Below are positions 25,622-35,010 of a stretch of DNA of 64,000 nt, in pieces. Source of the stretch: Acidobacteriota bacterium (GTDB lineage Bacteria; Acidobacteriota; Aminicenantia; Aminicenantales; Saccharicenantaceae); NCBI GenBank assembly GCA_033549365.1, contig JAWSUF010000001.1, positions 310,001-374,000 of the forward strand. The letters are read 5' to 3'. The notes below the pieces were generated by a model. The model made no database searches. It was not told the origin of the DNA and worked only from the letters and a program-made list of their open reading frames with translations. Made by a program: the position numbers and the translations under genes. Every line of letters begins with the position of its first letter. Positions within the stretch are counted from its first letter, which is position 1.

Positions 25622-26459
25622 TGAGAACCAGCGTGCCGGACGTGTCGAACGGGATCCGGAGGCGGCCCCAGACGGACTGGATTTCGATCTCTCCGCTGAA
25701 CCGGCAGGGAACCCGGCCGGCATGAAGATGGTCATGAACATCTCGGCCGACCGAGAAAAAATCGATGATAAAAGGAACGCGGATTTCTTTTCCGCCCCGG
25801 GCGGGAAGACTCTTGTCGCCGGGTAGAAACCCCTCCTGGACCGTCTTTCCGGCGAACTCCAGGCGATAGCGCACGCTGTCGACCAGAAGTTCGTAGGCAT
25901 TCGCGTTTTGAAAGCTCGCCGTGAAAACGACGTCGGCGCCTCCCATAGTCAGCGTTTTGGCCTCCAAAGGCAGAAAGCCGACCTCGGGATCCTTGAAAAT
26001 CGGGAATTCCCCGGACAGGCCCATGGCGAATTTTTCTTCCCGGCTCCGCGCGTCCCTGAAGATCAACTCCCCCGCAAGGTCAAAGCCGGCCTTTTCCTCA
26101 ATTTCTCCGACAACTTGAAAAAGCAGCGGATACGTGATTTTAACGGGCAGGGCGAAAATGGTTTCCCGACCCGGAGGAATGACCAGCGGGGAATCCAGAT
26201 TGGTGGAGAGGTTGATATACTCCCTCTGGTTGACCCGGACCCGGTAGTTGTAGCGGACGAGCTCGGCGGCGGAGGGTCCCCGGTTGAAAGCTCCGATATG
26301 AAAAACCAGCGTCAACCCCGACGAACTCAGCTCACGGATGCGTCTTTCCTTGAGCTCCAGGGACAGGTCCCGCCTGAGCGAGGCCGACAGGGACACCGAA
26401 GAAAGGACGAAAATGAGAAAAAGGGCGAAGGGGCGTGTTGTTGTCTTCATAAGCTTCAT
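25611..26459 (-). CDS. secreted LEA type 2 / WHy-domain-like protein
   Basis: 282 residues from the ATG at 26459 (CAGG 7 nt upstream; a second ATG at 26450 is possible). A signal peptide is cut near SLSA (residue 26). Two similar regions follow, about 30-140 and 165-280, each with LTLVFHIGAFNRGPSAAEL- or DVVFTASFQNANAYEL-like strands, a tyrosine/Arg-rich YRVRV strand and a Pro/Gly turn before the closing strand. This pattern (N-x-N or N-R-G with hydrophobic strands) is that of WHy/LEA14 domains, which are known from desiccation or stress-response proteins. The identification is by pattern only. Confidence 0.55.
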   Translation of the reverse strand: MKLMKTTTRPFALFLIFVLSSVSLSASLRRDLSLELKERRIRELSSSGLTLVFHIGAFNRGPSAAELVRYNYRVRVNQREYINLSTNLDSPLVIPPGRETIFALPVKITYPLLFQVVGEIEEKAGFDLAGELIFRDARSREEKFAMGLSGEFPIFKDPEVGFLPLEAKTLTMGGADVVFTASFQNANAYELLVDSVRYRLEFAGKTVQEGFLPGDKSLPARGGKEIRVPFIIDFFSVGRDVHDHLHAGRVPCRFSGEIEIQSVWGRLRIPFDTSGTLVLSGR

Positions 26460-26475
26460 GTTGCAACCTGTTTTC

Positions 26476-26504
26476 AAGATACACAAATTCCCGCCGGGTG
26501 ACAA
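26476..26504 (-). promoter_or_regulatory. promoter TTGTCA-17-TATCTT (minus)
   Basis: One mismatch in the -35 and two in the -10, spacer 17 bp, ending 16 bp before the ATG at 26459. Its -35 shares five bases with the -35 of the divergent promoter on the plus strand. Confidence 0.55.
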
Positions 26505-26526
26505 GATCCCGACGCCGGAGTATAAT
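26498..26526 (+). promoter_or_regulatory. promoter GTGACA-17-TATAAT (plus)
   Basis: Perfect -10 and one mismatch in the -35, spacer 17 bp; the ribosome site AGGAGG follows at 26533 and the ATG at 26544. The -35 overlaps that of the opposite promoter. Confidence 0.65.
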
Positions 26527-26543
26527 GCCGCCAGGAGGTGGCC

Positions 26544-27770
26544 ATGAAACCGCGTCGTTATTTCGCTCTGTTCGTTCTGGTCTCCGTCGTCCTTGCCGCG
26601 GCCGCGGCCTGCCGGAGAGATGAGGGAGCCTCGCGACGAAGAGCCATCACATTCACGGCCCGCGATGAGGCCGTCTATATCGTCCGCGACGAAGGGCAAC
26701 CGCCTGCCCTGATCATGAACATGGCGGATCTTGAGAAACCGGGCCATCCCGCCGAATTCACCAATCTCTTCCACCTTCCTCCCGTTCCCCAGGGAGAAAC
26801 CGGAACGTGCTGGGCTTTCGCCGCCACATCTCTTCTGGAGTCCGATCTCCGGCGCCTCGGCCGGGAACCCGTGAAGCTCTCGGAAATGCACACCGTCTAC
26901 TGGGAATATGTCGACAAGGCCCGGCGCTTCATCCGGGAACGGGGAAAATCCTTTCTGGGCCAGGGATCGCAACCCGATTCGGCTCTTCAAAGAATCAAAA
27001 CTTACGGTCTTGTCCGGCATGAAGATTATCCGGGCCTTCCCTCCGGCCTCACCGAACACGATCATTCCGAACTCTTCAGCGAGATCCGCAAACGGCTGCA
27101 TGATCTGGCATCGCGCGAAGACTGGAACGAAGACAAGGCCGTGTCCGAAGTGCGGGGCGTGCTGGACCGTGTCCTGGGACGTCCGCCGGATCGCATCACC
27201 GTCGACGGACGATCCCTCACACCCCGCGAATATCTCACGCGGGAACTCGGCCTCAATCCCGACGACTATGTCGCTTTCATCAGCACCCTGGCTCTTCCCG
27301 TGCATACGCGGGGAGAGTTCGACGTCCCCGATAATTGGAGCCGTGCGGCGGATTACCACAACCTTCCCCTTCACGAATTTTACCTGACTCTTCTCCGGGC
27401 GCTGCGCCGGGGATATACCGCGACTCTGTCCATCGATTTCACCGAACCCGGATACGTCCCGGCCGAAGACGCCGCGGTCATTCCAACTTTCGATATCCCG
27501 GCCAGCCATATCGACGCCGCCGCCCGGGAAATCCGTTTCGCCTACGGCTCGACGACCGACGACCACGCCGTCCACTGCACGGGATACAAGGATTACGGCG
27601 GAAAGGGTTCCTGGTTCCTGATCAAGGACTCCTGGAAAACGGCCTTCGAAGGCCGTCATGCCGGATACATGTTTCTTCGCGACGATTACATCCGGATGAA
27701 GACCCTGATGTTCGTAACCCACAAGAGCGCCGTCTCCGACATTCTGGCCAAATTCCCCCGGGACAATTGA
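26544..27770 (+). CDS. papain-family (C1) peptidase-like lipoprotein
   Basis: 408 residues. The lipobox AAAC places Cys23 as the lipidated residue. The C1 active site is largely present: Gln83 and nucleophile Cys89 in QGETGTCWAFA, His341 in TTDDHAVHC; the Asn that orients the His is replaced by Asp362 (KDSW for NSW). The middle (KLSEMHTVYWEYVDKARR) matches C1B aminopeptidase/bleomycin-hydrolase-like bacterial proteins. Likely an envelope cysteine peptidase or aminopeptidase; the Asp change could lower or retune activity. AGGAGG 5 nt before the ATG decides the start. First gene before cca-galE. Confidence 0.85.
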   Translation: MKPRRYFALFVLVSVVLAAAAACRRDEGASRRRAITFTARDEAVYIVRDEGQPPALIMNMADLEKPGHPAEFTNLFHLPPVPQGETGTCWAFAATSLLESDLRRLGREPVKLSEMHTVYWEYVDKARRFIRERGKSFLGQGSQPDSALQRIKTYGLVRHEDYPGLPSGLTEHDHSELFSEIRKRLHDLASREDWNEDKAVSEVRGVLDRVLGRPPDRITVDGRSLTPREYLTRELGLNPDDYVAFISTLALPVHTRGEFDVPDNWSRAADYHNLPLHEFYLTLLRALRRGYTATLSIDFTEPGYVPAEDAAVIPTFDIPASHIDAAAREIRFAYGSTTDDHAVHCTGYKDYGGKGSWFLIKDSWKTAFEGRHAGYMFLRDDYIRMKTLMFVTHKSAVSDILAKFPRDN

Positions 27771-27793
27771 GATTTGAAACCCTGATCGACGAC

Positions 27794-29233
27794 ATGCCGG
27801 ACTTCGATTTCAAGGACAAGCGGCTTTTCATCCGTCTTTTCGGCGGAAACATCTACGCCGTCGGAGGCTATGTCCGGGATCTCATCCGGAAGCGGCCGTC
27901 TCCCGAAGTCGACATCCTGGTCGCCCGTAACTCCGTCGAAGCCGTTGTCCGAAAACTCGAAAGCCGGGGCCGCGTGGATCTCGTGGGCCGGAGTTTCGGG
28001 GTGATCAAATTTACGACCGGAGGGAAAACGTATGACGTCGCCCTCCCCCGGATCGACACGCCTCGTCCGGCGGCGGAACGGGGCCACAAGGATTTCGAAA
28101 TCGCCACCGACCCCAACCTTCCCATTGAAACAGACCTGTCCCGCAGGGATTTCCGTTGCAACAGCATGGCGCTGCGCCTTGCCGACGGATGTCTCATCGA
28201 TCCCTTCGGCGGGGCTTCAGACGCCAGGGCGGGCCGACTCCGTTTGACCAATCCCGGAGCGTTTCCCGACGATCCCCTGCGCGTTCTGCGGGCGGCGCGT
28301 TTCGCCTCGGTTCTGGGATTCCGAATCGATCCCGAAATTTATGACTTGTCCCGGGATATCGATCTGTCCGGGCTGTCCATCGAACGCGTCAACGAAGAGT
28401 TTTTCCGGATTCTTCTTGACTCCCGGCGGCCCTCTCGCGGCCTCGAAGAACTGCTCCGTTTGGGTGGGGTTGAAAAACTTTTCCCCGAACTCTATGCCCT
28501 CTCCCTGACCATTCAGGATGCCGTCTTTCACCCCGAGACCGACGCCGACGGACACCATACGGTCTGGGGACATACCCTTCTGACGGTCGATCAGGCTCAG
28601 TCCCTGGTCCGGACATCGGAATGGCCGGACGGAAAACGGCTCAGCCTTCTCCTTGCCGCGATATATCACGACGCCGGCAAGGCGTCCACGACGCGCCGGG
28701 AATTCAGAAGAGGACGGATAACCGTCACCTCGCGTGGACATGACAGGGTCTCCGAGCGTATCGCCCGCAAAGTTCTGACCCGCCATCGCATCGTATCCTG
28801 GGGAGGCTGGGATATTGAAAAAACGGTCCCCCGGCTTATCGGCGCCCACCACCGGGCCTCGGAAATCTGGGCCAACCGGGATGATGTGACCCGCAAAGCC
28901 TTCAACCGCCTGGCCGCGGATGTGGGAGGCGATTTCGATCTCCCCATCATTCTGGACGCCGCCGACAGGGCCGGACGGCAAAACAAGCTTGTCCGGGGTT
29001 TGGACCGGGAGGCCCGCTGGTTGTTCCGGAAATTCCGCGAATTCCGGATTGACAGCGAAACCATCCGGCCGCTCATTATGGGTCGGGACCTGATCGGCCT
29101 CGGTGTCGCTCCCGGACCGGCGATGGGGCGGATCCTGAAAAAGCTTCACACGCTGCAGCTCGACGGGGTCTTCGAAACGAAAGCCGCGGGAATGGAAGCG
29201 GCCCGACGTTTGCTGGAAGGGAAAAAGGCATGA
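27794..29233 (+). CDS. cca: CCA tRNA nucleotidyltransferase-like / poly(A) polymerase family protein
   Basis: 479 residues. The nucleotidyltransferase head has GGYVRDL (24-30), RRDFRCNSMA (117-126, the RRDF motif) and a DDPLRVLRAARF brace region (159-170); an HD domain follows (GHTLL 259-263, YHDAGK 291-296). In the catalytic core the usual DxD is Glu38-Val-Asp40. The family adds or repairs the 3' CCA of tRNA, and HD-containing forms have phosphatase or phosphodiesterase activity as well; some relatives are poly(A) polymerases. No convincing ribosome site precedes the ATG; an in-frame TTG at 27767 overlaps the peptidase stop. galE overlaps its end by 4 bp. Confidence 0.85.
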   Translation: MPDFDFKDKRLFIRLFGGNIYAVGGYVRDLIRKRPSPEVDILVARNSVEAVVRKLESRGRVDLVGRSFGVIKFTTGGKTYDVALPRIDTPRPAAERGHKDFEIATDPNLPIETDLSRRDFRCNSMALRLADGCLIDPFGGASDARAGRLRLTNPGAFPDDPLRVLRAARFASVLGFRIDPEIYDLSRDIDLSGLSIERVNEEFFRILLDSRRPSRGLEELLRLGGVEKLFPELYALSLTIQDAVFHPETDADGHHTVWGHTLLTVDQAQSLVRTSEWPDGKRLSLLLAAIYHDAGKASTTRREFRRGRITVTSRGHDRVSERIARKVLTRHRIVSWGGWDIEKTVPRLIGAHHRASEIWANRDDVTRKAFNRLAADVGGDFDLPIILDAADRAGRQNKLVRGLDREARWLFRKFREFRIDSETIRPLIMGRDLIGLGVAPGPAMGRILKKLHTLQLDGVFETKAAGMEAARRLLEGKKA

Positions 29234-30201
29234 ATGTTCTTGTCGCGGGGGGAGCCGGCTATATCGGGGCTCACACCGTCAAGGCCCTGGCCGAGGAAGG
29301 CTTTGAGGTCTGCGTCTTGGACAACTTTTCAACGGGAAGGAGAGACTTCATCCGCGGACACCGGATCGTCCCCGGAGATCTCATGGACAAGGCCGACGTC
29401 GAAGCGGTGTTTGCCGGAAACACTTTCGGCGCGGTTTTTCATTTCGCGTCCCTCATCCAGGTCGGAGAGTCCACCCGGGACCCGGCCCGGTACTATGTCC
29501 AGAACCTCGTTTCGAGCCTCAATCTCATCGGGGCCGCCGTCGATTTCGGGGTGGAACATGTCATCTTTTCCTCGAGCGCGGCCGTCTACGGGGTGCCGCA
29601 CGAAACACCCATCGCGGAAAATCATCCTATCGCGCCCGCCAATCCCTACGGTAGAACCAAGGCCGTCGTCGAAAACATCCTTGCGGACTACGGCCGGGCT
29701 TACGGATTAAAATCCCTCTCCCTGCGGTATTTCAACGCCGCCGGCGCCGACCCCTCCGGGGAAATGGGCGAAAGCCACGATCCCGAGACCCATCTGATCC
29801 CCAACATCCTGCTGTCCGTCCTCGGCCGCGTTCCCCGTCTCGAGGTTTTCGGAACGGACTTCCCCACCCCCGACGGCACGGCCGTCCGCGATTACATCCA
29901 CGTCACCGATCTGGCCCGGGCCCATGTCGAAGGCCTCAAGGCCCTGATGGCCGGATATCCGGGAGGCGCCGTCAACCTGGGAACGAACCGGGGGTATTCG
30001 GTTTTGGAAATCATCCGAAAAGCGGAGTCCGTAACCGGGTCGGTCATTCCCTACTTTGCTGTGCCGAGGCGGCCGGGAGACGTCCCGGTCCTCCTGGCTT
30101 CACGCGACAAAGCGGAGTCCGAGCTGGGCTGGATTCCCAGGCATTCCGACATCGAGAACATTCTCGAAACCGCCTGGAACTGGCATCGCAAAAACGTTTG
30201 A
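29230..30201 (+). CDS. galE: UDP-glucose 4-epimerase
   Basis: 323 residues, extended short-chain dehydrogenase. NAD-binding GGAGYIGAH is near residues 7-15, the catalytic pair is Ser-Ser-Ala in FSSSAAVYG with Tyr in NPYGRTK, and LRYFNAAGADP and TPDGTAVRDYIHV fit GalE. It interconverts UDP-glucose and UDP-galactose for surface polysaccharides. ATGA overlap with cca. Its stop codon lies inside the promoter of mltD. Confidence 0.95.
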   Translation: MNVLVAGGAGYIGAHTVKALAEEGFEVCVLDNFSTGRRDFIRGHRIVPGDLMDKADVEAVFAGNTFGAVFHFASLIQVGESTRDPARYYVQNLVSSLNLIGAAVDFGVEHVIFSSSAAVYGVPHETPIAENHPIAPANPYGRTKAVVENILADYGRAYGLKSLSLRYFNAAGADPSGEMGESHDPETHLIPNILLSVLGRVPRLEVFGTDFPTPDGTAVRDYIHVTDLARAHVEGLKALMAGYPGGAVNLGTNRGYSVLEIIRKAESVTGSVIPYFAVPRRPGDVPVLLASRDKAESELGWIPRHSDIENILETAWNWHRKNV

Positions 30202-30225
30202 CCGGACGGTATGGCTTGTTATAAA
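30198..30225 (+). promoter_or_regulatory. promoter TTGACC-16-TATAAA for mltD
   Basis: One mismatch in each hexamer and a 16-bp spacer. The -35 overlaps the galE stop, and the -10 ends 12 bp before the ATG at 30238. Confidence 0.55.
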
Positions 30226-30237
30226 ATTCCAGGGACA

Positions 30238-31878
30238 ATGAGATATTTCAAGGAAACATGTCTTCCCTTCTTTTTGGTGCTTGTGCTCGCGATGGGCGGA
30301 TGCGCATCCGGAAAACGGAAACCGGCCCATCAAGCGCCCGCACCGGGCGACGTTCCCGCTCTCGAAACACCCGCCGGCGAAGTTCTCCCTCCCGCCGATC
30401 TCGTGATCGAGGAATGCGATCTCCCGGATCCGGCGGGTGAAGAGACCTTCGCCGACCGCCCGTCCCGGGAAAGAACAACCACATCGGATGCAGAGGCCGG
30501 CGCCCGGCTTGAAGAAGCGTTGGCCGCATTTCAGGACGCCCAATTCGCATGGGAGTCCGAGGATCTCGACCGGGCGCTCCAGCGGCTCGACGATGCCTAC
30601 GCCGTAATCATCGAGATCAATACCGCTCCCGATTCTCCGTTCAGTCAGGAGAAGGACGGATTGCGGCTGCTGATCGCTCAGCGGATTCAGCAGATCTACG
30701 CCTCCCGGTTGATGCCGGCGGGCGAAAATCACAAGACTATCCCGCTCGTCGAAAATCCGAATGTTCTCAGGGAGATCCAATCCTTCCAGAATCGGGAACG
30801 GCAGTTTTTTCTGGAGTCCTACAAAAGATCCGGTCAATATCGGAGCATGATCCTTGAGGAGTTGCGGAAAGGCGGCCTCCCCGACGAAATCGCCTGGCTG
30901 CCTCTGATCGAAAGCGGCTTCAAAGTCCGGGCGCTGTCACGGGCCCGCGCGCTCGGTCTCTGGCAGTTCATCTCATCCACCGGCACCCGGTTCGGGCTTA
31001 AACGTGACAAATGGATCGACGAGCGTATGGATCCTCTAAAAGCCACGCAGGCCGCCGTCAAGTACCTGTCCGAGCTTCATGGTTTATTCGGAGATTGGAC
31101 AACAGCCCTGGCATCCTACAATTGCGGAGAATTCCGCGTTCAAAGCGTCATCCGCTCCCAGCATATCGACTATCTGGACAACTTCTGGGATCTTTTCAAC
31201 AGACTCCCCTTCGAAACGGCCCGTTTCGTCCCCCGGTTTATCGCCGTCAACCTGATCATTGAAAATCCCGAGAAATATGGATTCGTCCTGCCGGAACCCG
31301 ATCCGCCTCTTCAATTCGAAACCATCCGCATCGACAAACCCGTCAAGCTGACGGCTTTATCCGCCGCACTCGGTCTCGGCCCGCATGATCTCACCCAGTT
31401 GAATCCGGAACTCCGTCACGATTCCACCCCGGATACCGAGTATCATTTGAAAGTCCCGACGGGAAGCGGCGAACGGGTTGTGGCCGCCCTTCCCTCCCTC
31501 TCCCGATATGTGCCGCCCGAAGCCGTTTTCAGCTGGCATTCCGTAAGAAGCGGAGAAACCCTGGGAGGCATCGCCCGCCGTTACCGGACCAGCGTCGCCG
31601 CCATCGTCCGGCTGAACTCGCTGAAGAATTCACGGTTGATCCATCCGGGCCAGCGGTTGAAAATCCCCGGGGCCGTCGCCGGTCAGCCGGCCACGGCCAA
31701 ACCTTCGCCTCCGCCGCCGGGAGGCTCGGTGACCCACACCGTCAGGGCGGGCGACACACTTTTTCAGCTGGCTCGCCTCTACAACACGACCGTTCAGCAG
31801 ATCAAGGCCGATAACGGACTTCAGGGCGACGGCATCAATGTCGGGCAGCGGCTAGTCATCCGCTCCGGCACCACATAA
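30238..31878 (+). CDS. mltD: LysM lytic transglycosylase, MltD-like lipoprotein
   Basis: 546 residues. Lipoprotein signal with Cys22 in MGGC; this supports the ATG at 30238 over one at 30211. Residues about 205-330 are a lytic transglycosylase domain, with catalytic Glu225 in LPLIESGF, then RALGLWQFISSTG and ALASYNCGE. Two LysM domains follow (about 435-480 with HSVRSGETLGGIARRYRTS, and 502-546 with HTVRAGDTLFQLARLYNT), which bind peptidoglycan. It cleaves murein glycan strands into anhydromuropeptides. The N-terminal 160 residues before the catalytic domain include a helical TPR-like region. Convergent with the minus-strand cystathionine-synthase-like gene, 6 bp apart. Confidence 0.93.
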   Translation: MRYFKETCLPFFLVLVLAMGGCASGKRKPAHQAPAPGDVPALETPAGEVLPPADLVIEECDLPDPAGEETFADRPSRERTTTSDAEAGARLEEALAAFQDAQFAWESEDLDRALQRLDDAYAVIIEINTAPDSPFSQEKDGLRLLIAQRIQQIYASRLMPAGENHKTIPLVENPNVLREIQSFQNRERQFFLESYKRSGQYRSMILEELRKGGLPDEIAWLPLIESGFKVRALSRARALGLWQFISSTGTRFGLKRDKWIDERMDPLKATQAAVKYLSELHGLFGDWTTALASYNCGEFRVQSVIRSQHIDYLDNFWDLFNRLPFETARFVPRFIAVNLIIENPEKYGFVLPEPDPPLQFETIRIDKPVKLTALSAALGLGPHDLTQLNPELRHDSTPDTEYHLKVPTGSGERVVAALPSLSRYVPPEAVFSWHSVRSGETLGGIARRYRTSVAAIVRLNSLKNSRLIHPGQRLKIPGAVAGQPATAKPSPPPPGGSVTHTVRAGDTLFQLARLYNTTVQQIKADNGLQGDGINVGQRLVIRSGTT

Positions 31879-31884
31879 TTCCGT

Positions 31885-32847
31885 TTATTTGTAGATTGAG
31901 CTGCAGTATTTGTAGCCCGAGTCCGGAAAAACCGTCACGATGCGGGCGTCCGGCCCCAACCGGCGGGTCGCTTCGAAAGCCCCCCATAAGGCGGCGCCGC
32001 TCGATCCTCCGGCAATGATCCCCTCGGTCCGGGCCAGACGCAATGTCCATTCGAAAGCCGTCTGATCGTCGATGCGAAGGATATCATCGATGTATTCCCA
32101 TTCCACCGTCGGCAGAATGAATTCGTCGCCCAGGCCTTCAAGATGATATCTCCGGGGAGGAATCATCGTCTGAGAGTGAAAATAATCATAGAAAACCGAT
32201 CCCGAAGGATCAACGCCGACGGTCCGGATCGCCGGATCCCTCTCCTTAAGATACCGTCCCGCCCCACAGATCGTGCCGCCGGTTCCGATCCCGACCACCA
32301 GACAATCGATTCGGCCCTCCATCTGTTGCCAGATTTCCGGACCGGTCGTCAAGTAGTGTGCCTCGTTGTTATCGAGATTGTTGTGCTGATCGACATAAAA
32401 GAGTTCCGGGGATTGGGCGGCCAGGACCCGGGCATATTGATTGTAGGATTTGTCATCGTCGGGAGAAAGCGATGCGTCCACCTGGACGACCTCCACACCG
32501 AGATGCTGAAGCATACGGATTTTCTCCCGGCTGGTCGTATCCCGAATGACGATGCGGCAGCGATAGCCTTTCTGCAGGGCGACGAGAGCCAAGCCCATGG
32601 CCGTATTCCCGGAACTGTTTTCGAGAAGAATGTCCCCCGACTTGAGCCGCCCTTCGCGCTCGGCTTTTTCGACCATATGGAGGGCGATGCGGTCCTTGAT
32701 GCTTCCGCCGGGGTTGAGGTATTCCAGTTTGGCCCAGATCCGAAACGCTTCCCCCTTTGTCGAACGGGACAATTCGACAAGGGGCGTTTTGCCGATGGCG
32801 TCCAGAAGACCGGAAGATCGAGCCTGAATGCTCAATGGCTGGGGCAC
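31885..32847 (-). CDS. cysteine synthase / cystathionine beta-synthase family enzyme
   Basis: 320 residues of fold-type II PLP enzyme. PLP Lys is in NPGGSIKDRIA (about residue 52), the asparagine loop SSGNTAMGLA near 78-87, and the phosphate loop GIGTGGT near 186-192. TTGPEIWQQ and the GVDPSGS segment are closer to CBS-type proteins than to CysK, but the C-terminal regulatory domain is absent. It makes either cysteine from O-acetylserine or cystathionine from serine/homocysteine. Start is GTG with no ribosome site, 18 bp after rplQ, so it is probably read through from the ribosomal operon. Confidence 0.82.
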   Translation of the reverse strand: MPQPLSIQARSSGLLDAIGKTPLVELSRSTKGEAFRIWAKLEYLNPGGSIKDRIALHMVEKAEREGRLKSGDILLENSSGNTAMGLALVALQKGYRCRIVIRDTTSREKIRMLQHLGVEVVQVDASLSPDDDKSYNQYARVLAAQSPELFYVDQHNNLDNNEAHYLTTGPEIWQQMEGRIDCLVVGIGTGGTICGAGRYLKERDPAIRTVGVDPSGSVFYDYFHSQTMIPPRRYHLEGLGDEFILPTVEWEYIDDILRIDDQTAFEWTLRLARTEGIIAGGSSGAALWGAFEATRRLGPDARIVTVFPDSGYKYCSSIYK

Positions 32848-32865
32848 CGGATGAAAGCAGAGATT

Positions 32866-33282
32866 CTACTTGGTTTTGGCCGCCGCGGGAGTTTTGGCTT
32901 TCTTTTTTTTGGCCTTTTTCTTGAATTCGGAACCGATGAGCTCCAGCATGGCCATCTCCGCACCGTCGCCCAGCCGGGGTTCCAGCTTGACGATCCGCGT
33001 ATACCCGCCCGGCCGTTCCGTGAAACGCGGCCCGATTTCAGCGAACAGTTTGGTGACCACGGATTCCTTCATCATGTAACTCAAGGCCTGCCTTCGGGAA
33101 TGGAGGGTGTTTCTCTTGGCCAGCGTGATCATTTTTTCAGCTATCGGCCGGGTGGCCCGGGCCTTGGCCAAAGTCGTCCTCATCCGCTCCTTTTCCAGGA
33201 ACGAGGTGACCAGATTGCGGAGCAAGGCCCTCCGATGAGAGGTCGTCCTGCCCAAATGTCCCCGCTTGACTTGATGCCTCAT
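32866..33282 (-). CDS. rplQ: 50S ribosomal protein L17
   Basis: 138 residues; [24 protein letters not shown] is replaced here only by its shorter hallmark [11 protein letters not shown], and the C-terminus carries a Lys-rich, Ala-rich tail (about 120-138) that is not part of the fold. L17 sits near the exit tunnel opening. The ATG overlaps the rpoA stop by 4 bp. Last ribosomal gene of the cluster. Confidence 0.97.
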   Translation of the reverse strand: MRHQVKRGHLGRTTSHRRALLRNLVTSFLEKERMRTTLAKARATRPIAEKMITLAKRNTLHSRRQALSYMMKESVVTKLFAEIGPRFTERPGGYTRIVKLEPRLGDGAEMAMLELIGSEFKKKAKKKKAKTPAAAKTK

Positions 33283-34313
33283 TCCTCCGTCTCCTTTTCG
33301 GCATGTTCGTCCTTGAGCTCCGCCTGAACGCGTTCGAGCAGCGTCGGGTGCAGATCGAGGCTCAATCCCAAACCGATCTTATTCAAAGTTTCCTTGATTT
33401 CCGCCAGAGATTTGCGACCGAAATTTTTTGTTTTGAGAAGCTCGTCTTCCGATTTCTGAACGAGATCGACGATGCGATCGAGACCGGCCGCCCGCAGGCA
33501 GTTGTTGGATCGGACGGACAGTTCGAGATGTTCGATGGATTTGGCCAGGACATCCGCCTGATAGAAATGCGGGATGTCGCCTCCCTTGGGAGAGGACTGT
33601 TTGTCCGAAAGCGGCTCGTCGACGACATCCAGGAAAATGATGAGATGGTCGCGAAGCAATTGGGCCGCCTGGGACAGGGCTTGAGCCGGGCGCACCGCGC
33701 CCGTCGTCCAGACCTCCAGGGTCAGGCTTTCGTAATCGATGCGTTTGCCGACGCGGGCGGGTTCGACCTTGTAATTGGACTTGAGAACCGGAGAATGCGA
33801 CGAATCGAGAGGAATGAAATCCACGCTCAATTCTTCGTCGAAATTCCTGTCGGCGGGGATGTAGCCCCGGCCGTTTTTGACGATCATTTCGATGTCCAGA
33901 CGGCCGTCGGCATCGAGGTGGGCGATGGTCAGATTCGGATCGAGAATTTCGACGCCCGATTCACAGGTGATGTCGGACGATTTCACTTCGGCCGGACCTT
34001 CGATCTTGAGGGTCATCCGAACCGGTTTCTTCCCTTTCATCTTGAGCGGGATGCTCTTGAGATTGAGGAGAATGTCGGTGACATCCTCGACGACGCCGGG
34101 GATGGTGGAAAATTCGTGGAGAACGCCCTGAATGCGGACGGCCGTTATCGCGGCCCCCGGGATCGACGACAGAAGGATGCGCCGCAGAGCGTTTCCCACG
34201 GTGACGCCGTATCCGCGTTCAAAAGGCTGGGCCTGGAAACGGCCGTACTTTTCCGTCTGCGTTTCGGGGTTGCCGTCCAGGAATTTGGGTTTCACAAAAC
34301 CGGTTTCTGCCAT
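33279..34313 (-). CDS. rpoA: RNA polymerase alpha subunit
   Basis: 344 residues: N-terminal dimerisation/assembly domain (about 1-235, with [14 protein letters not shown]) and a C-terminal helical domain (about 265-330, with [15 protein letters not shown] and [15 protein letters not shown]) that contacts UP elements and activators. Linker of normal length. Between rpsD (46 bp upstream) and rplQ. Confidence 0.98.
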   Translation of the reverse strand: MAETGFVKPKFLDGNPETQTEKYGRFQAQPFERGYGVTVGNALRRILLSSIPGAAITAVRIQGVLHEFSTIPGVVEDVTDILLNLKSIPLKMKGKKPVRMTLKIEGPAEVKSSDITCESGVEILDPNLTIAHLDADGRLDIEMIVKNGRGYIPADRNFDEELSVDFIPLDSSHSPVLKSNYKVEPARVGKRIDYESLTLEVWTTGAVRPAQALSQAAQLLRDHLIIFLDVVDEPLSDKQSSPKGGDIPHFYQADVLAKSIEHLELSVRSNNCLRAAGLDRIVDLVQKSEDELLKTKNFGRKSLAEIKETLNKIGLGLSLDLHPTLLERVQAELKDEHAEKETEE

Positions 34314-34359
34314 GTGTCCTCCTCGCGGGATTTTTTCGCGTCCCCGCGGTGTTCCGTTC

Positions 34360-34986
34360 TTATTTCGAGTACAGCTCGACGATCAGATGCTCCTCGACGG
34401 GCAGCGTCACGTCTTCGCGCTTGGGCAACGACAGCACACGGCCTTTCAGGCCGTCCCTGTCGACCTCAAGCCAGGCCGGAACGGTTTTGCCGCTGTGCGC
34501 CGCCGCGACGGCCTTGATGTCCTCGCTCTTGATCGATCTCTCCCGGAACAGAATGAGATCCCCCTCCTTGACCAGGAAGGACGGGATATTCACTTTTCGA
34601 TCGTTGACCAGCACATGTCCGTGGGCCACAAGTTGCCGGGCATGGGCCCGGGACAGCGAAAAACCCATGACATGAAGGACATTATCCAGACGTCGCTCCA
34701 GAAGGCTCAGAAGGTTTTCCCCGGTGACGCCCTTATGGCGTTCCGCCCGGTCGAAAAACAGCCGGAACTGCTCCTCGGACATGCCGTAAAATCTTTTCAC
34801 TTTCTGCTTTTCCCTGAGCTGAATGGCATACCCCAGAACCCTTCTCCGGGCTCGTCCGTGCTGCCCCGGCGGATAGGCCCTTCGTTCGATGGCGCATTTG
34901 TCCGTCTGGCATTTGGGCCCCTTCAGGAAGAGCTTCGTCTTTTCGACCCGGCATATCCGGCAATCAGGCTGGCTCGATCTCGCCAT
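34360..34986 (-). CDS. rpsD: 30S ribosomal protein S4 (zinc-binding form)
   Basis: 208 residues. The N-terminus has four Cys (C-x2-C at about 9-12, then KCQTDKC at about 26-31), the C+ zinc form. The S4 RNA-binding domain ([31 protein letters not shown]) is complete. S4 starts 30S assembly and can autoregulate the alpha operon. Confidence 0.97.
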   Translation of the reverse strand: MARSSQPDCRICRVEKTKLFLKGPKCQTDKCAIERRAYPPGQHGRARRRVLGYAIQLREKQKVKRFYGMSEEQFRLFFDRAERHKGVTGENLLSLLERRLDNVLHVMGFSLSRAHARQLVAHGHVLVNDRKVNIPSFLVKEGDLILFRERSIKSEDIKAVAAAHSGKTVPAWLEVDRDGLKGRVLSLPKREDVTLPVEEHLIVELYSK

Positions 34987-35010
34987 GATGGTCTCCTTTT
35001 CTCCGTCCGC

